Below are positions 1 to 11,135 of a DNA stretch of 64,000 nt, in pieces. Source of the stretch: Hericium rajendrae (Eukaryota > Basidiomycota > Agaricomycetes > Russulales > Hericiaceae); the NCBI GenBank assembly GCA_033439255.1, contig CM065883.1:1736001-1800000 (forward strand), given 5' to 3'. Position numbers and translations under genes: made by a program. The notes beneath the pieces were generated by a model. That model saw only the letters and a program-made list of their open reading frames with translations, was not told the DNA's origin and made no database searches. Every line of letters begins with the position of its first letter. Position 1 is the first letter of the stretch.

Positions 1-84
1 AAAGCTGCCGAGGTTGCTTTACGCTGCATAATCCTTCTGTCAGAAGACGATATCGAAGATAAGCGTGAGTGATTGATAAAATGA
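1..84 (+). CDS. 3' end of an unidentified gene (partial)
   Basis: From base 1, frame 1 reads 27 codons to a TGA at 82-84. The peptide ends in the acidic, charged run SEDDIEDKRE, which looks like a genuine C-terminus, and upstream it has a hydrophobic stretch (VALRCIILL). The start lies outside the window, so the family cannot be named. A GTGAGT at 68-73 could be a donor site, in which case the real stop would lie further on. A short AT-richer gap follows before the next signals. The call rests only on open frame and composition, so it is weak. Confidence 0.35.
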
Positions 85-131
85 ACTGAACGCACCGCGA
101 GCACAGAAAGACCTGGCGGGACTTCGAGCAT

Positions 132-750
132 CTATACATAACATCGCTCGAACACCAGGTGGCGCACCCATTGGGATTCACATGGGTGCAACACGACGTG
201 CCCTGAATGAAAACATACGAAATGATTCATTGAAACTTGAATGATGTCATGTTCTCCTGCATTCGAGGATGGTTCGAGGGCGTCCTGGTTGATAAGTTGG
301 AGTCATAAGTACACGCCGCTTGGAGGCGGTCCGTTAGCGTTTGGAGCTATGAAGTTACAGTATACTCCGCGCACCTCGTACCGGCGGTGGCGATCTGCAA
401 CAATGAGGATAAGATTTATAATAAACCTCACAGCGAGCTTTGGAAGAATGATGAGCGAAGGAATTGAGCTTTTCCTGCCGAAGGTTCGATAAGTAGAGGT
501 TCAAATATTCACCATTGGCTGAAGATGGGATGGAAGTGTTGGCAAAGGCGAGACCCGGCTATAATGTAGACTACCGTAAAAGGTGAATTTACGTCAAGCG
601 TAATTGACGCCTGTCGGTTAGCCAGGCTACACGTTCGACTTCCGTCAGTCCCTCGACTTCCTCTTCATCGTCGTCGACGTTTGACCCCAATCGCGCGTCA
701 TTCACGTTTTCGGTAAGGAAAATGCCTTGAAGCACAGCGTCAATCATTTC
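132..750 (-). CDS. Possible spliced gene of unknown function
   Basis: Several minus-strand blocks look coding. One begins with an ATG at about 750 (MEMIDAVLQGIF...), is acidic in the middle (DDDEEEVEGL) and runs to about 596. A second reads LNLYLSNLRQEKLNSF near 480. A third reads RRYEVRGVYCNF near 380, and a last block ends at a TAG at 132-134. Introns with GTGAGG...TTGCAG and GTGTAC...AACCAG would separate the later blocks. The join between the first and second block does not keep phase with any good donor, so either a base is missing or the model is wrong. No family is recognised. It would be divergent from the glycogen-binding-domain gene that starts at 875. Confidence 0.3.
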
Positions 751-874
751 CATGTGGTTTATTGACGACTCGTTATCACAGGTATCTGCGCACCTCTAAC
801 ACGTTGTGCTCGCCCTCACCCTCACCGTCACGCCGTTAATAATACGTAGCAAAACATCACGAGGCCCAAGCAGC

Positions 875-2832
875 ATGTCGAGCTCTAATGATCTACACGA
901 GGTCGTTCTCAAATGGTGCGTCCAATGCACGCTCATACTGCGTGCCAGGCTGTGTCCACACCTTCATACATACTTATACAGGCCACGCACCGATGCAAAC
1001 GAGGCTATCGTTACTGGCACATTTGACCAGGCAAGTCTCATATCCATTCATTCTGCATAGTTGAGCTATGCCTTCAATCACGACCGGTCTCTCTTTACGC
1101 CTACCTTCCTTCGCTCTCCCATCCTCTGCCTCCTCTTACCTTTGCTTCCAGTGGTCATCCTCCGTCCGCCTGTCACGCACCTCATCTGGTTTCGAGGCCC
1201 CTGTCCGGATACCATGGGGCGATAAAATCGCCTTCAAGTTCATCGTTGATGGAAAGTGGATGACGTCCGACTCGGCGCCCACTGAGGCGGACTCATCTGG
1301 CTTCATCAACAATGTGTACAGCGCACCTCCTAAGCCCGCTCCGGCGGTGGTGGAGGCTCCTCCTGCACCAGAGGCCGTAAAGGATGAGCCCAAAGCGACC
1401 GAAGCTGGGTCGACCACCAAGACAACGGAGCCCAAGCAGAACGGCGTCACTGGTGCCTTTTCGCGGGCGGCGAGTGCATTCCATGAAACTTTCGTCGCAC
1501 CAGCGGTTGAATTTGCTAGCCAGATGGACTCTGCGTATGACGTGCCCACCCCATCGGCCAACGAGGCCCCTTCTGACTCGGCAACCGAGGCCAAGAAAAC
1601 AGTTCCCTCTGCTGTTGAGAAGGCACAGGAGGTCCCCGCTCCTGTCGTGGAGAACACAGCCCAAGTCGCACCCAAGATGGAGGAAGTGGAAGAACGCAGT
1701 GCTGAAGTCACTAAGGTCTGTATTTATACCTCTGATCGGTAGAATGATGAGGCGCTAATCATAGCCGCCCTTATATACTCTATCTCCTGCAACCATCCTC
1801 GACTGTCCAACGATGTCTGAACAACAGCCTGCTCCATCTGCGGCCCCAGAGCCTGAGCCTGCCCGTGTGAAGCCACTGTCGACAACCGCCAGCGCGCTCG
1901 CACCGACAGCCCCAATAAACATCGTCCCGATCTTTCCCCAGTTGCCCGAGGTCGAGATCGTCGCCGGCTCGACCGTCGCTCCCACCGCCCCCGCCGAGCC
2001 AGAACCTATCGAAGCCTCCACACACACCCCGTCCTCACGAGCGGATGTCGCTCCAACGAGCGAGGCCACGGAGACCGAGGCCAGCGGAACGGTCACGGCT
2101 GTAGAGACCGCAGCAGCCGGACCTCCCGTCGTCGAGGTCGCGCCCACTGGCTCCGCCGCAACACCCGAACTTGCGCCGCCTGTCTTTGAGGCCTCTGCGG
2201 GCCCGCCGAAAGAGGTCGCCCCTGCGGATACCAGCGCCGTGGTCGAGACAGCGGCTGCCCCTGCCACTGAAGAAGTCCCAGTGGCTGCCGCTGTGGAGGT
2301 CGAAGAGAAGAAGGAGGAGGCTCCGGAGGTGTTGGCTGCTCCGCCGGTCGCGACGGAGGGTGCGAAGGAGGTAGAAGGGGTCATCGTGCCGCAGACGGAG
2401 GAGTCCAAGGCGGAGGAACCCAAGGCGGAGGAACCTTCCGCCAAAACCGAACCCGAGGTCCAGGTTCCAGAGGCGGTTGCCGTGCCCCTTCCAGAGACCC
2501 CCGCCGAGCCCGCTAAGGTCGAAGAGCCTGCTACCAACGGCGCGACCAACGGCACCTCGGAGGCGAAGCCCACGGAACCAGCCCCCGCCGCCGAAGCCAA
2601 GCCCGCCAACGGCACAGCCAACGGCAAGCGCAAGAGCTCCTCAGACCACCGGAGGGCGAGCAGCTTGATTTCGGCACTGGGGCCGAAGAAGGACAAGCAG
2701 GCGTTCCCCGCGGAGGATGGCGCGAGCCAGACCACTCCGTCGCGGCAGGGCAGCCAGCGCAAGAAGCGGAATAGCATCTTCGGGAAGATCAAAGGCATCT
2801 TCCACCAGGAGAAGAAGGAGCAGGCGAAGTAG
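875..2832 (+). CDS. AMPK1_CBM (glycogen-binding domain) protein with long Ala/Pro/Glu tail
   Basis: Four exons fit: 875-915, 982-1030, 1152-1715 and 1828-2832, giving 552 residues. The first 80 or so residues form a CBM48-type AMPK1_CBM fold: HEVVLKWPRTDANEAIVTG, then GTFDQW, then VPW-like loop residues (RIPWGDKIAFKFIVDGKW) and the closing NNVYSAP. This module binds glycogen or starch in AMPK beta subunits and occurs alone in fungal Crp1/Mdg1-like proteins. No kinase-binding ASC domain follows. The remaining 450 residues are low-complexity Ala/Pro/Glu/Val sequence ending in a basic block (KKRNSIFGKIKGIF) that may bind membranes or partners. The third intron is of the usual GT-AG type; the second begins with GC. 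Domain call is firm; the cellular role is inferred. Confidence 0.87.
1031..1151 (+). other. GC-AG intron
   Basis: The intron between the second and third exon of the glycogen-binding-domain gene starts GCAAGT and ends TTCCAG. Using it joins GTFDQ directly to WSSS, which restores the invariant GTFDxW core of the domain. The nearest GT donor, four bases on, would break the frame and lose the tryptophan. Confidence 0.75.
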
Positions 2833-3324
2833 GTCGTGGACGCTGATCGCTGCGCCGTCTTGGGTGGTGGTACGAACGATTTCTTTTAGATGAGGGGAGG
2901 ATGACCCGCACGAAAATGTTACGTCTTGATTTTACGACTTCATTCTCCTTTTGTTCAGCCTACATTTGTCTTCATCCTCTCCGTTCCGTTCAGTGTCTGT
3001 TCTGTGTTTGATTTTATGTGTTTGTTTCTCCGCGTCACCTCTATTCTCGCCGTGTTATCGTTGGATTTATCTATTCATTGTGGATATGCCCCTTTTGTAG
3101 CTTTCATCTCGTTTCCCGATGTCGATACGTTCGACTTAATAATACCTATGATTTGCTTATTTGCGAAGATGGGATTTGGTCTGTCCGACATCGTTGCACA
3201 AAATATATATCAATCGCGTTCTCAACGTACATGGTTCGTGTTTCTACAAATAAGCTATTGAAAAGCTACTGCTACATTTCCTTTGGTTCAATCTCTTCCG
3301 TTTGAAAGACTATCATTAACCACA
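2833..3324. other. Convergent 3' intergenic region
   Basis: This stretch lies between the stop of the glycogen-binding-domain gene and the stop of HBS1. It is pyrimidine-rich and AT-richer than the genes and presumably carries both 3' untranslated regions. An open frame at 2926-3261 has the composition of random T-rich sequence and no recognisable motif. Confidence 0.6.
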
Positions 3325-6300
3325 TCACTCAAGTATATCAAGTACAATTCCTTGTGTTGTTGTCAGATCCAGCTCACAGTATGAAAGCAGATGTGGAACT
3401 CACCAGCAGCGATCGTCTCGCCAGACCGTCTGATCAATACCCGGCCCATCTCTTTGCTCGTGGCGAAGGTCTCAAGAGGAATGGGCTGCGGTCGAGCACC
3501 ATAGCCCGACATCGATGCAGGACGAATTGAGATCTGTACTTCCGCCGATGTTCCTCTGGTTAGAACACTATGATCGCGATCGTCAGCGATATTGCGGATG
3601 CACATGAAGGACGTGAAGACGTACCGAGGGTTCTTCTTGATCGTGGAACCCGAGGCACGATCTAGCGTTGCTGTTAATTTAGAGATAGAAGCTGGGACAT
3701 CATGGGAGTGGTGGAATAATTCGACCTAATTCGCGAAGGTTAGCACTGTCGCCCGAGACACAGAAGCTTCTAACGACTCACCGATGTCCCTGCTAGTATC
3801 GGCACCTGGATGTCGAAGACGATGATGCGAGCAGTGAAGACCGAAGCGAGCGGGATCAAGTCCGTTGGAGGACAGAGCACGCTTCCGATGTTGAGATGAA
3901 TGGGATCCACAGCTGTCAGGTACAGCGTCACATTCCACCCAGCTACCGCCCAGGGCAATGACTTCTCTTCGGTCTCGATCGCTGATCGACAAGGTCCGAT
4001 GAGTTGGTAAGGTACGAATACGAGAGATGGTTGGAATAAACTGACATTTTACAATAGCGCTCTCGTCACCAGGCAGGATCCGCAAGCGTTCGCCAACTTG
4101 CACGACGCCGGAACAGATTCTGCCAGATACGCCGGTGCCAGAACTTGGGCCCTTGAAGACGTTGGAGATGGGAAATCGTAATGGTGCAGTGATATCGCGG
4201 GTGGGTGGTTGCAATATATCTGTCGACCAAACATAAGATTTCATCAGCTATCGTTAGGTTGCTCCATACCAAGTAATTCAACAAGGCTAGGACCCTTGTA
4301 CCATTTATTGAGCGTTGCTGCTTCCTCGCTATCCCGATTGACAAGATTTACACCTGCCATAGCACCGACGGGTGCAAAGTGCGTTTTTGCTGGATGGAAT
4401 CCCGATTGTGTCAGGAAAGGCTTGAGCTGACTGCAGATATCGTCGTAGCGTTCTTGGGCCCAGCCAACCTTCAAACATCCATAAATAAGGGATTCACGTA
4501 AAGATCCAATGCAAACAAACCTGGTCGAGCTTATTCACAGCTACGATGACCTGACCGACACCCAGGCTCCGTACAAGCAGCAGATGTTCCCGCGTCTGCC
4601 CGCCTCGTTCAAAACCAGCTTCGAACTCGCCGTCGCAGCATCGACGACAAGAAGGGCACAATCGGCCTGTGAGGCTCCGGAAATCATGTTTGGTATGAAG
4701 TCCTTGTGGCCTGGCGCATCTAGAATTGTGATATTCCGATGAGGCGTTTCTAGGGTTTGCTGCGCGATGTCCATAGTGATTCCTCTGTAAATCATGGCAT
4801 TCAATTTGAGTGGAAATGGAAGAAAGGGTTGGTTCAAACCGTTCTCGTTCTTCAGTGGTCCCATCTAGTTCCCATGCCCAGCTGAAGCTGCCCTTCCCAA
4901 TCTTGCTGCTGCCTCTTTCGTTGGCAGTCCTCTGCTTCTCGTCGACACGACCGAGTTCGTAGAGCAATCTTCCCATCAAAGTCGACTTGCCGGCATCAAC
5001 ATGGCCTAATAAACCACTATAAGCGGTCGAGCCAGGTATATCTGCGTGCTGCCTTACCGATGACCACCAGGCTGACGCCCCTGCGGCCGCTCTGCTCTTC
5101 GGCCGCCAATACTTGTTTTGCCTCTTCGAGGACCTTCTCTTTTGCAAGCGACATCTTTGGCGGCGGCTCCTCCACTTGAAGCTCCTCTTTCGTTTCTAAG
5201 TTCAAGCCAGCAATGTCAAGCTGCCTCTGATCAACTGCCACCGCTTTGTCTCGAAGCGGCGTTGATGGCCCCACTTTCTTAATACCTTTCGCGCCCTTGA
5301 CAGGTGCCCCCGGGACGGGCGAAGCAGCGCGCGAGGTCGGAGCCGAACGCGAGACACTCTCCGCAATCTTCCGCTGCGCGGCCAGCTTCTGAGCCTTTTC
5401 TTTTTCCTTTGCGGCTATAATCATTGACATAAATAAACAGCACTAGTCAGTACATCCGTGAGAACCACAAGCCCGTCAGGCTTTTACAGTAGAATGAGAA
5501 GCAGCAGAAGAACGAGAAGATGCAGTAGAAGGTGGGAAAATGGTGGCTGAAGAAGCAGAAGAACGGGCTAGTGAGGTTCCCTTGCGCGCGCTGAACACGG
5601 CGTCATCCGGGCTCGGGATGTCGAAAGCAAAGGCTCCATTGGAAGGTTTAGGCACTGGTGGCGGCACGGCGGGCTTGCATACATGCTTGTGTTCTCGGGC
5701 TTTAGACCTCTCGGAGGTATCGTCTACTGAATAAGTATGATGATGGTGATGGTGGTTATGGTTGTGGCCATTGCTCTGACTGCCGCTGAGGCTACGGCGT
5801 CGCTCCTTAGGCTCGGTAGCAGGCTTGTCCCCCTTCACCTTCCTGTGCCTGTGTTCTTTATCTTCAAGGTGCGTTAGAAGTTCGCCGTCGACAAGTAAGG
5901 AAGCGAAGGTTGACGGTGACGCACGGGAACGGTTGGCATCGGGTATGAACATTGTGGGCACAGGCAGGAAAGCCCTGACGTCCTCCTCCGGTTCTTGCGT
6001 GCGTTTCGCCTGGGACTTCTTGGCCTTCATTGCAAGCTTCGACTGTTTCGGCGAAGTAGGGGATTTGGAGCGCTCCGATGCAGAGGACGCTCCACTGTAA
6101 TCGGGAGGCGGGAACGACGGAGGCAACGCTGAACGAGCCGGAGAGATGAGGCGGTCCAATGATTGATAAGACGTTGTGATCGCAGTAGTAGCAGTTGGAC
6201 CATTCGCGATGGGTGTGAGATACTCCGTATGACTGGTGTTCAATAAGGTGTGCGGCGAAGGTGACCGAGGCTGCTTCGGCTTGGGCGACCAAGGGGCTTG

Positions 6301-8201
6301 CTTTGTCTTCGCCTGAGCGAGCAGAGCCAACTTAGAGGGTCCGCGGGTCTGAGCCGGAGGCGCTTCACCAGGGTCTGCACTGGACGTTGAAGTTTCAGAG
6401 TCCTGAGAAGGAGGGGCAGATGCGGACGCCTTGACGGTGGACTTTGAGCTGCTCGATGATGATACAGTAGCCTCGTCTCGAACATCAGATGGGGGTGTAT
6501 CGCCGACTTCTTGGTCCATGGCAGTTTGGATTGCGCGGCGAATTATGGAGGATGTCCCCGATGGAGCAGCAGATGCGAGGGAAAGCATAGACGCAGGAGA
6601 TGGCCGAAGCGCAGGATACGTCAGTATCGAATCCCCACCAACACTGCTGCTGCTCAACCGAGAGCTCTTCGTGTATGTGCTAGCTCTCGAACTGGCCGCA
6701 CGTGAGCTAGCCAAAGCGGATAGTTTACTCTTCCTTTGGGAAGGTGGCGGATCAAGGGATTCGGCCTGCGAATAACGAGGCTCGCTTGGCGGAGGTAATG
6801 CCGGCAGAGGCTTGTCCTCCAGACTTGATGGAGGACTAAGAACACGTATGGGTGAGGAAGCTGTGGGTCGCTCGCGGAAAACCTGAACTGGAATGGCATT
6901 ATGTCCCGGCGAAATGGCGCTAGACATCGAATGGGTCTCCAAAATGTCTGGCACACTCTCTAGGGGAGGTGTTGGGTCGCTCGGTGGCCCAGGCAGCGGT
7001 GTCCGAGTTCCCAAGGACGACGCCGACGGCTGCTCTTCGTGAATTGTCGATGGTAGAGCAGACAGAGCTGAGTGGGGAGGTGATACTGGGATAGTATTCG
7101 GATCCAGGGGTATCCCGACCTCATCCCTATTTAACCGCGAGTCTGAAGACAAAAAGGTGGCATGGGTACATCATATCACATTAACAACCGGCGTTTGCTA
7201 AACTTACCGATGACGTTTCCATATGAAGATGTGCTGGTCATACTTCGAGACGAACGTGTGGTCTGGTAGTTCGTGCTATTAAAAGTGCCTCTCCCTGGCG
7301 ACCATCGTTTAGATTCTTCGGTCTGTTCCGTGTGCTCCGAGATAGTGCTGAGCCGAGTCTGAAGCATAGAGCCACTGCCAGTGCCAGTGCCTTCGGAGCC
7401 CTCGTAGAAGTCATCCGCGTCTTGCTGAGCCCGAACAATCAGAGGACCATTGACCATCCCATACGCGCCACCGAGCATAGAAGCATGCATCCGGGCGCCG
7501 GCGATTCCGGAGGCACCCAGGTCGTCTTCCGGTAATGGAGGAAGGCCCTGCCTAGCCCGTTCTTCTGCAGCACGAAAGCAATGAACACGCACGACTCTCA
7601 TAGGAAAGAGCCAAGGGAGCCAAAGAGGGGAGATGCACCTTCTCTCGGTTATGCCCCATATATATGCAGGGAACCTCACGGCGTGAAGAAGGAAAGGGAC
7701 CAAGGGAACACGGCGCCACCGCCCCAAAGAATAGAAAACCACAACCAGGACGATCAAAGCTCACCTCTGCGTTCTGCTGCGGCATGTCTGCGAGCTTGTT
7801 CCTCTTCCGTAGGTCTCAGTTAAGGTACCAAAGCGCATTTGTCAAAGGCTGCGTACCTAACAACCATTCCACACTCTGGTCAACATCGAAATAACAATCG
7901 TAGAGCGTCTCCTCGATGAACGAATCCGTGAAGCCTGATTGCTGCTCCGAGCCAAGTATTCGCCGGACCTTGTCGAGCGCATCGTCCATTTGGGCTGGAA
8001 ACTCCTGTAAGCCTGGATGCAATGCTGTATCACGAGAGGAGCGCACCTCTCTCTTCAGGACTCATGTCGGCCTCTCCTCCATCTGAAAGCGCACCATCGT
8101 CTCGCTCATCTGCAAATCAGTCAGTCTTACCAAAGCGTAAAGGAGATGTGGGGTAACTCACCTGCGAGATCCATCTGCCGTACAAATCTATGACGAGACA
8201 T
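3325..8201 (-). CDS. HBS1: HBS1-like translational GTPase (ribosome rescue)
   Basis: Partner of Dom34/Pelota in no-go decay: it delivers Dom34 to stalled ribosomes. Exon 1 (8201-8162) and the next three carry the HBS1_N domain ([26 protein letters not shown]). A long disordered Ser/Pro-rich segment follows, including one exon of about 1.65 kb (7142 to about 5490). The GTPase core has GHVDAGKST (G1), GITMDIAQQ (G2), DAPGHKDF (G3) and NKLDQ (G4). EF1A-type domains 2 and 3 follow, ending [14 protein letters not shown] at 3325. About 15 exons and roughly 1,300 residues, about twice yeast Hbs1, because of the linker. Oddities: a one-base frame break at about 4631, where the strand reads DAATA instead of DAATGEFEAGF, probably a lost G; and an unclear donor near 5490. 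Start chosen at the first ATG before HBS1_N. Divergent from the mtSSB gene, 270 bp away. Confidence 0.93.
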
Positions 8202-8471
8202 GGTACCGATACAACTCTTTACGAGAAACAATTTGATGTAGACGTGATTGGGACGGAAGAGATGGTCAATGAAAAGTGAAGTGTGTCTGCCTCATGGACC
8301 GAGCGAACCCGGCCCAAGCGCGCAACCGAACGGAACATTACTCACCGTGACAAGCAGTCACTCTCACGTGACGTAATGTCACGGCAGCATGAAGCGCGTC
8401 ACTGCTCGCGCGCTGTCTTTGCGCTCTTGTCTTACTCCTGTCCGTCAAAGCTCATAACCATCGCAAGCAAG

Positions 8472-9162
8472 ATGTTGGCCGCCGCTCGTTCTTTTTCTGC
8501 TTCGCGCGCGTCCATGCGGGTAGGTGTGCTTGAGTTCCCGTACCCGACTTCACTAACGTTGGCCGATCAAAGGCGTTCTCAACGACACCGTCGCGTGCTG
8601 CTGACCTCTCCAAACTGCTTCTCATTGGTCGTCTGGGGAAGGAACCTGAGGTCCGCATGACGAAGAGCAATAAGGAATACATTTCGTACGTTCAATCTAC
8701 TTCAATGACCCTGCAAAGCTAAGTTAGGGAGGACAGCTACACCGTCGCGACCACCAACTTTCCCGCTCCCCCTGTAAATCCTGACGGAAGTGAGTGTCCA
8801 TTCCAACTGTTACGCTGAAGATATATGTTTACGCGATTATCGTTAGCCCGCGAGGAAAGCAAGACTACGTGGCACCACATCCTTTCGTTCAACCCCAACC
8901 AAAACAACTACCTTCGTACGCTCCCCAAGGGCACCAAGGTTTACGTGGAGGCGAACTTCGAGTTGCGTGAGCCTGACCCCAACGCCGACCCCAACACAGC
9001 TCAGGGCCAACGCCAGATCTTCTTGCGTCACGGTTCGTGTGCCTTCTCGGATTCTCCTCTCTCATTTAACGCCTCATTCTATCACTTTTCGCAGAGAACC
9101 TCAGAGTACTTAGAATGCCGTATAGCCAGCAGTCATCGGAACAGTCTGATGAGAGCTCGTGA
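8472..9162 (+). CDS. RIM1: Mitochondrial single-stranded DNA-binding protein
   Basis: Five exons (8472-8519, 8573-8685, 8737-8789, 8847-9032, 9095-9162) give 155 residues in a continuous frame. The N-terminus (MLAAARSFSASRASMR) is basic and Ser/Ala-rich, as expected for a mitochondrial presequence. The OB-fold shows the SSB hallmarks: KLLLIGRLGKEPEVR, then VATTNF, then KTTWHHILSFN, followed by LPKGTKVYVEANFELRE and GQRQIFLRHENLRVL. It would coat single-stranded mitochondrial DNA during replication, like yeast Rim1. The C-terminus is a short Ser/Gln/Asp tail. It is divergent from HBS1 and convergent with the UPF0303 gene. Confidence 0.93.
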
Positions 9163-10205
9163 AGAAGTCGTGAACATTACTAACGTATCGTAATAATCTA
9201 CTTACATGCCCCTCCTCTGCCCGTATATCAATGCACATGCTCGTGCTCACCCCCGTCTGAGAAATTCGACGGGCGGTAGAGTTTTCCTGCTGCAGATGTG
9301 GATATCCACTCCTTTCCCGGATATTATCAGTGTGCTTTGGAAATCCGAAATTTCGTGATCTTACCGAGCTGGTGTCCTGCGGCATTATTGGTGACGGCAT
9401 CGACCTTGGTGGTCCTCCTCGGACACTGATAGAAGGGATGGTCGGCTGTGGAGCCTTTTCGTTCATCTTGAGGATGTAATCTCGTACGGACGATACCACC
9501 ATCTTAAATTGAGACATGAGACCGTGCTGCATACACAAAGGGCAAAATCCTACATGATGATCGTCCGCACTCGAGCCCGAGTAGCACCCAACAACGGCGA
9601 TGGGGCAACAAGGAGCATTCTTTATGATTGAAGGATACTTGCCTCAGTCCTCCAGCTCACGGCGAAGGCTGACAGGACGATTACCTCTAGCCAGATAGGG
9701 AAAGCTGGATCATGATGCGACGCGTTGAGCCCGCGGCGCGCGACGATCGCAGAGAAGACCACTCACCGCCGCCATGTATTCGGAAATCGCCCTGGATGCC
9801 CAGCTGCCGCGGCGTCTTGCCCGTCGCGCCCATGCCCTTCTCGACGTAGAAGCTCGAGTGGCCCGTGCGGCGCACGACCGCGATCATGCCCTCGAGGCAC
9901 GCCCAGCTGTCGAGGCTGACGTCGCCCGCGTTGCTCCCCAGGTCACCGACCGTGCACGCGAAAAGCGTGTGCCCGACGATGGTCTGGACCGAAATGACGA
10001 GGCCCTTGCCCAGTCGCTGGTGCCGCGAGGATCCGCGGAAGCGCTTGCGCAGCGACAGCCCGAGCGTGACGGCGTCGTTCGCGTTCCAGGACGGGAAGCG
10101 GTAGCTTGCCTCCTCGTCGAGCGCCTTGGTCGCGAGGTCAGCGTCCGAGGGTTGCGCGGGTCTGTTGAAGCCGGTAAACATGAAATGAGTAGGGGCAGCA
10201 GACAT
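9110..10205 (-). CDS. UPF0303 (YBR137W-like) heme-degrading-fold protein
   Basis: The first exon (10205 to about 9770) starts MSAAPTHFMFTGFNRP and contains the UPF0303 signatures DEEASYRFPSWNANDAVTLG, LDSWACLEGMIAVVRRTG, SSFYVEKG and GDFRIHGG. Small exons supply AFPIWLE, then CPIAVVGCYSG with DDHH, then MVVSSVRDYIL. This is the DUF336/GlcG-like fold. Yeast YBR137W is linked to the tail-anchored protein insertion machinery, but no catalytic role is settled. The body is clear. The 3' end is not: read through, the frame continues to a TAA at 9110-9112 and overlaps the last mtSSB exon on the other strand; an extra intron (GTAAGA...CTGCAG) keeps the same frame. Confidence 0.82.
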
Positions 10206-11135
10206 AGGTAAGGGAGGTGGCAGGTGAGCGCGGTGGGATGCCAGGTTAAGACAGTGTTTGATGATGCACTAGCTATCGAGCCAGAGGCTAGAAGACCGCG
10301 GGGTGGCCCTGTGCGGGATGTTGGTAGCCATCTGTGCGCTATGCCCCACGGGGACTCCAGGACTCAGAAGCGCGCAAGCATGAGGTGGACCCAGGGAGAA
10401 GCAGGGACAGAAGACTGAATAGTTACGACACGCACATCTCAAACGATGGAATCCCCGTGTTTTCGTATAGCTGGTCGCGGTAACCGTTCATAGAAATAGA
10501 CATAGTGGGAACAAGACAGTACCGGCAAGACGCTCGTGGAGAAGGGGAGAAGAAGGGTCAGAACCCGCAGGTCCTGCTGAACGTCCCACGCAGGCCTTTA
10601 AAGGGGTAGAGGACAAGGCTTATGTGGCCGCTTGTAAGTATTTAAAAGAGCCTTTGTTGCGGGTTTGAGAGAAGGGGTCATTCCGACATCACACTACCAC
10701 GTAGCGCACAATATTATGGGTTTTCTGGAGACATCTCGCGGACGCCGTGCGCAGGAAATTTGGTTCCGTTGACAAACCACAAACTAGAACCGCTCTCTTC
10801 ATGCACGATTTATGCAACGGCTACCAAGCCTATACATAATACCTCTCTGTATGTCTCATAACCATATCTCTCTCGTCGTGCACCGTCGACATCGATGTTG
10901 ACGGAGAGAAAGACTTCAAGTGAACAACAGAGCTCGGCGTCGAGCTCGGACGGCAGCCGGCCCGCCGTTCCCGCAAGCGCCCTGTTATTCACGAGCATCC
11001 CGTCTCCGACTCGGGCGACTGCCTCCATGGCAGGCATTTGCAGCATCTCTCCGGGACCACGACTACGACTTGGCTGTACATCAGTGGAGGGCATAGGAAG
11101 CGCCACGTTTCTCGGAAGGATATACCTTCTGAAGT
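10206..11135. promoter_or_regulatory. Divergent intergenic region, UPF0303 / PEX12
   Basis: About 930 bp between two divergent starts, so it should hold both promoters. I see pyrimidine tracts close to the PEX12 start but no convincing TATA box, no RNA gene and no coding frame with recognisable motifs. Confidence 0.5.

Noticed and set aside
1755-2798. 347-codon antisense frame over the glycogen-binding-domain gene
   Set aside because: Low-complexity Ala/Ser/Gly/Val, the reverse image of the Ala/Pro/Glu-rich tail on the plus strand.
5740-5775. His-rich tract in HBS1 that could look like an affinity tag
   Set aside because: It is in frame within a natural disordered region, interspersed with Asn and encoded by mixed CAC/CAT codons, so it is not a vector sequence.
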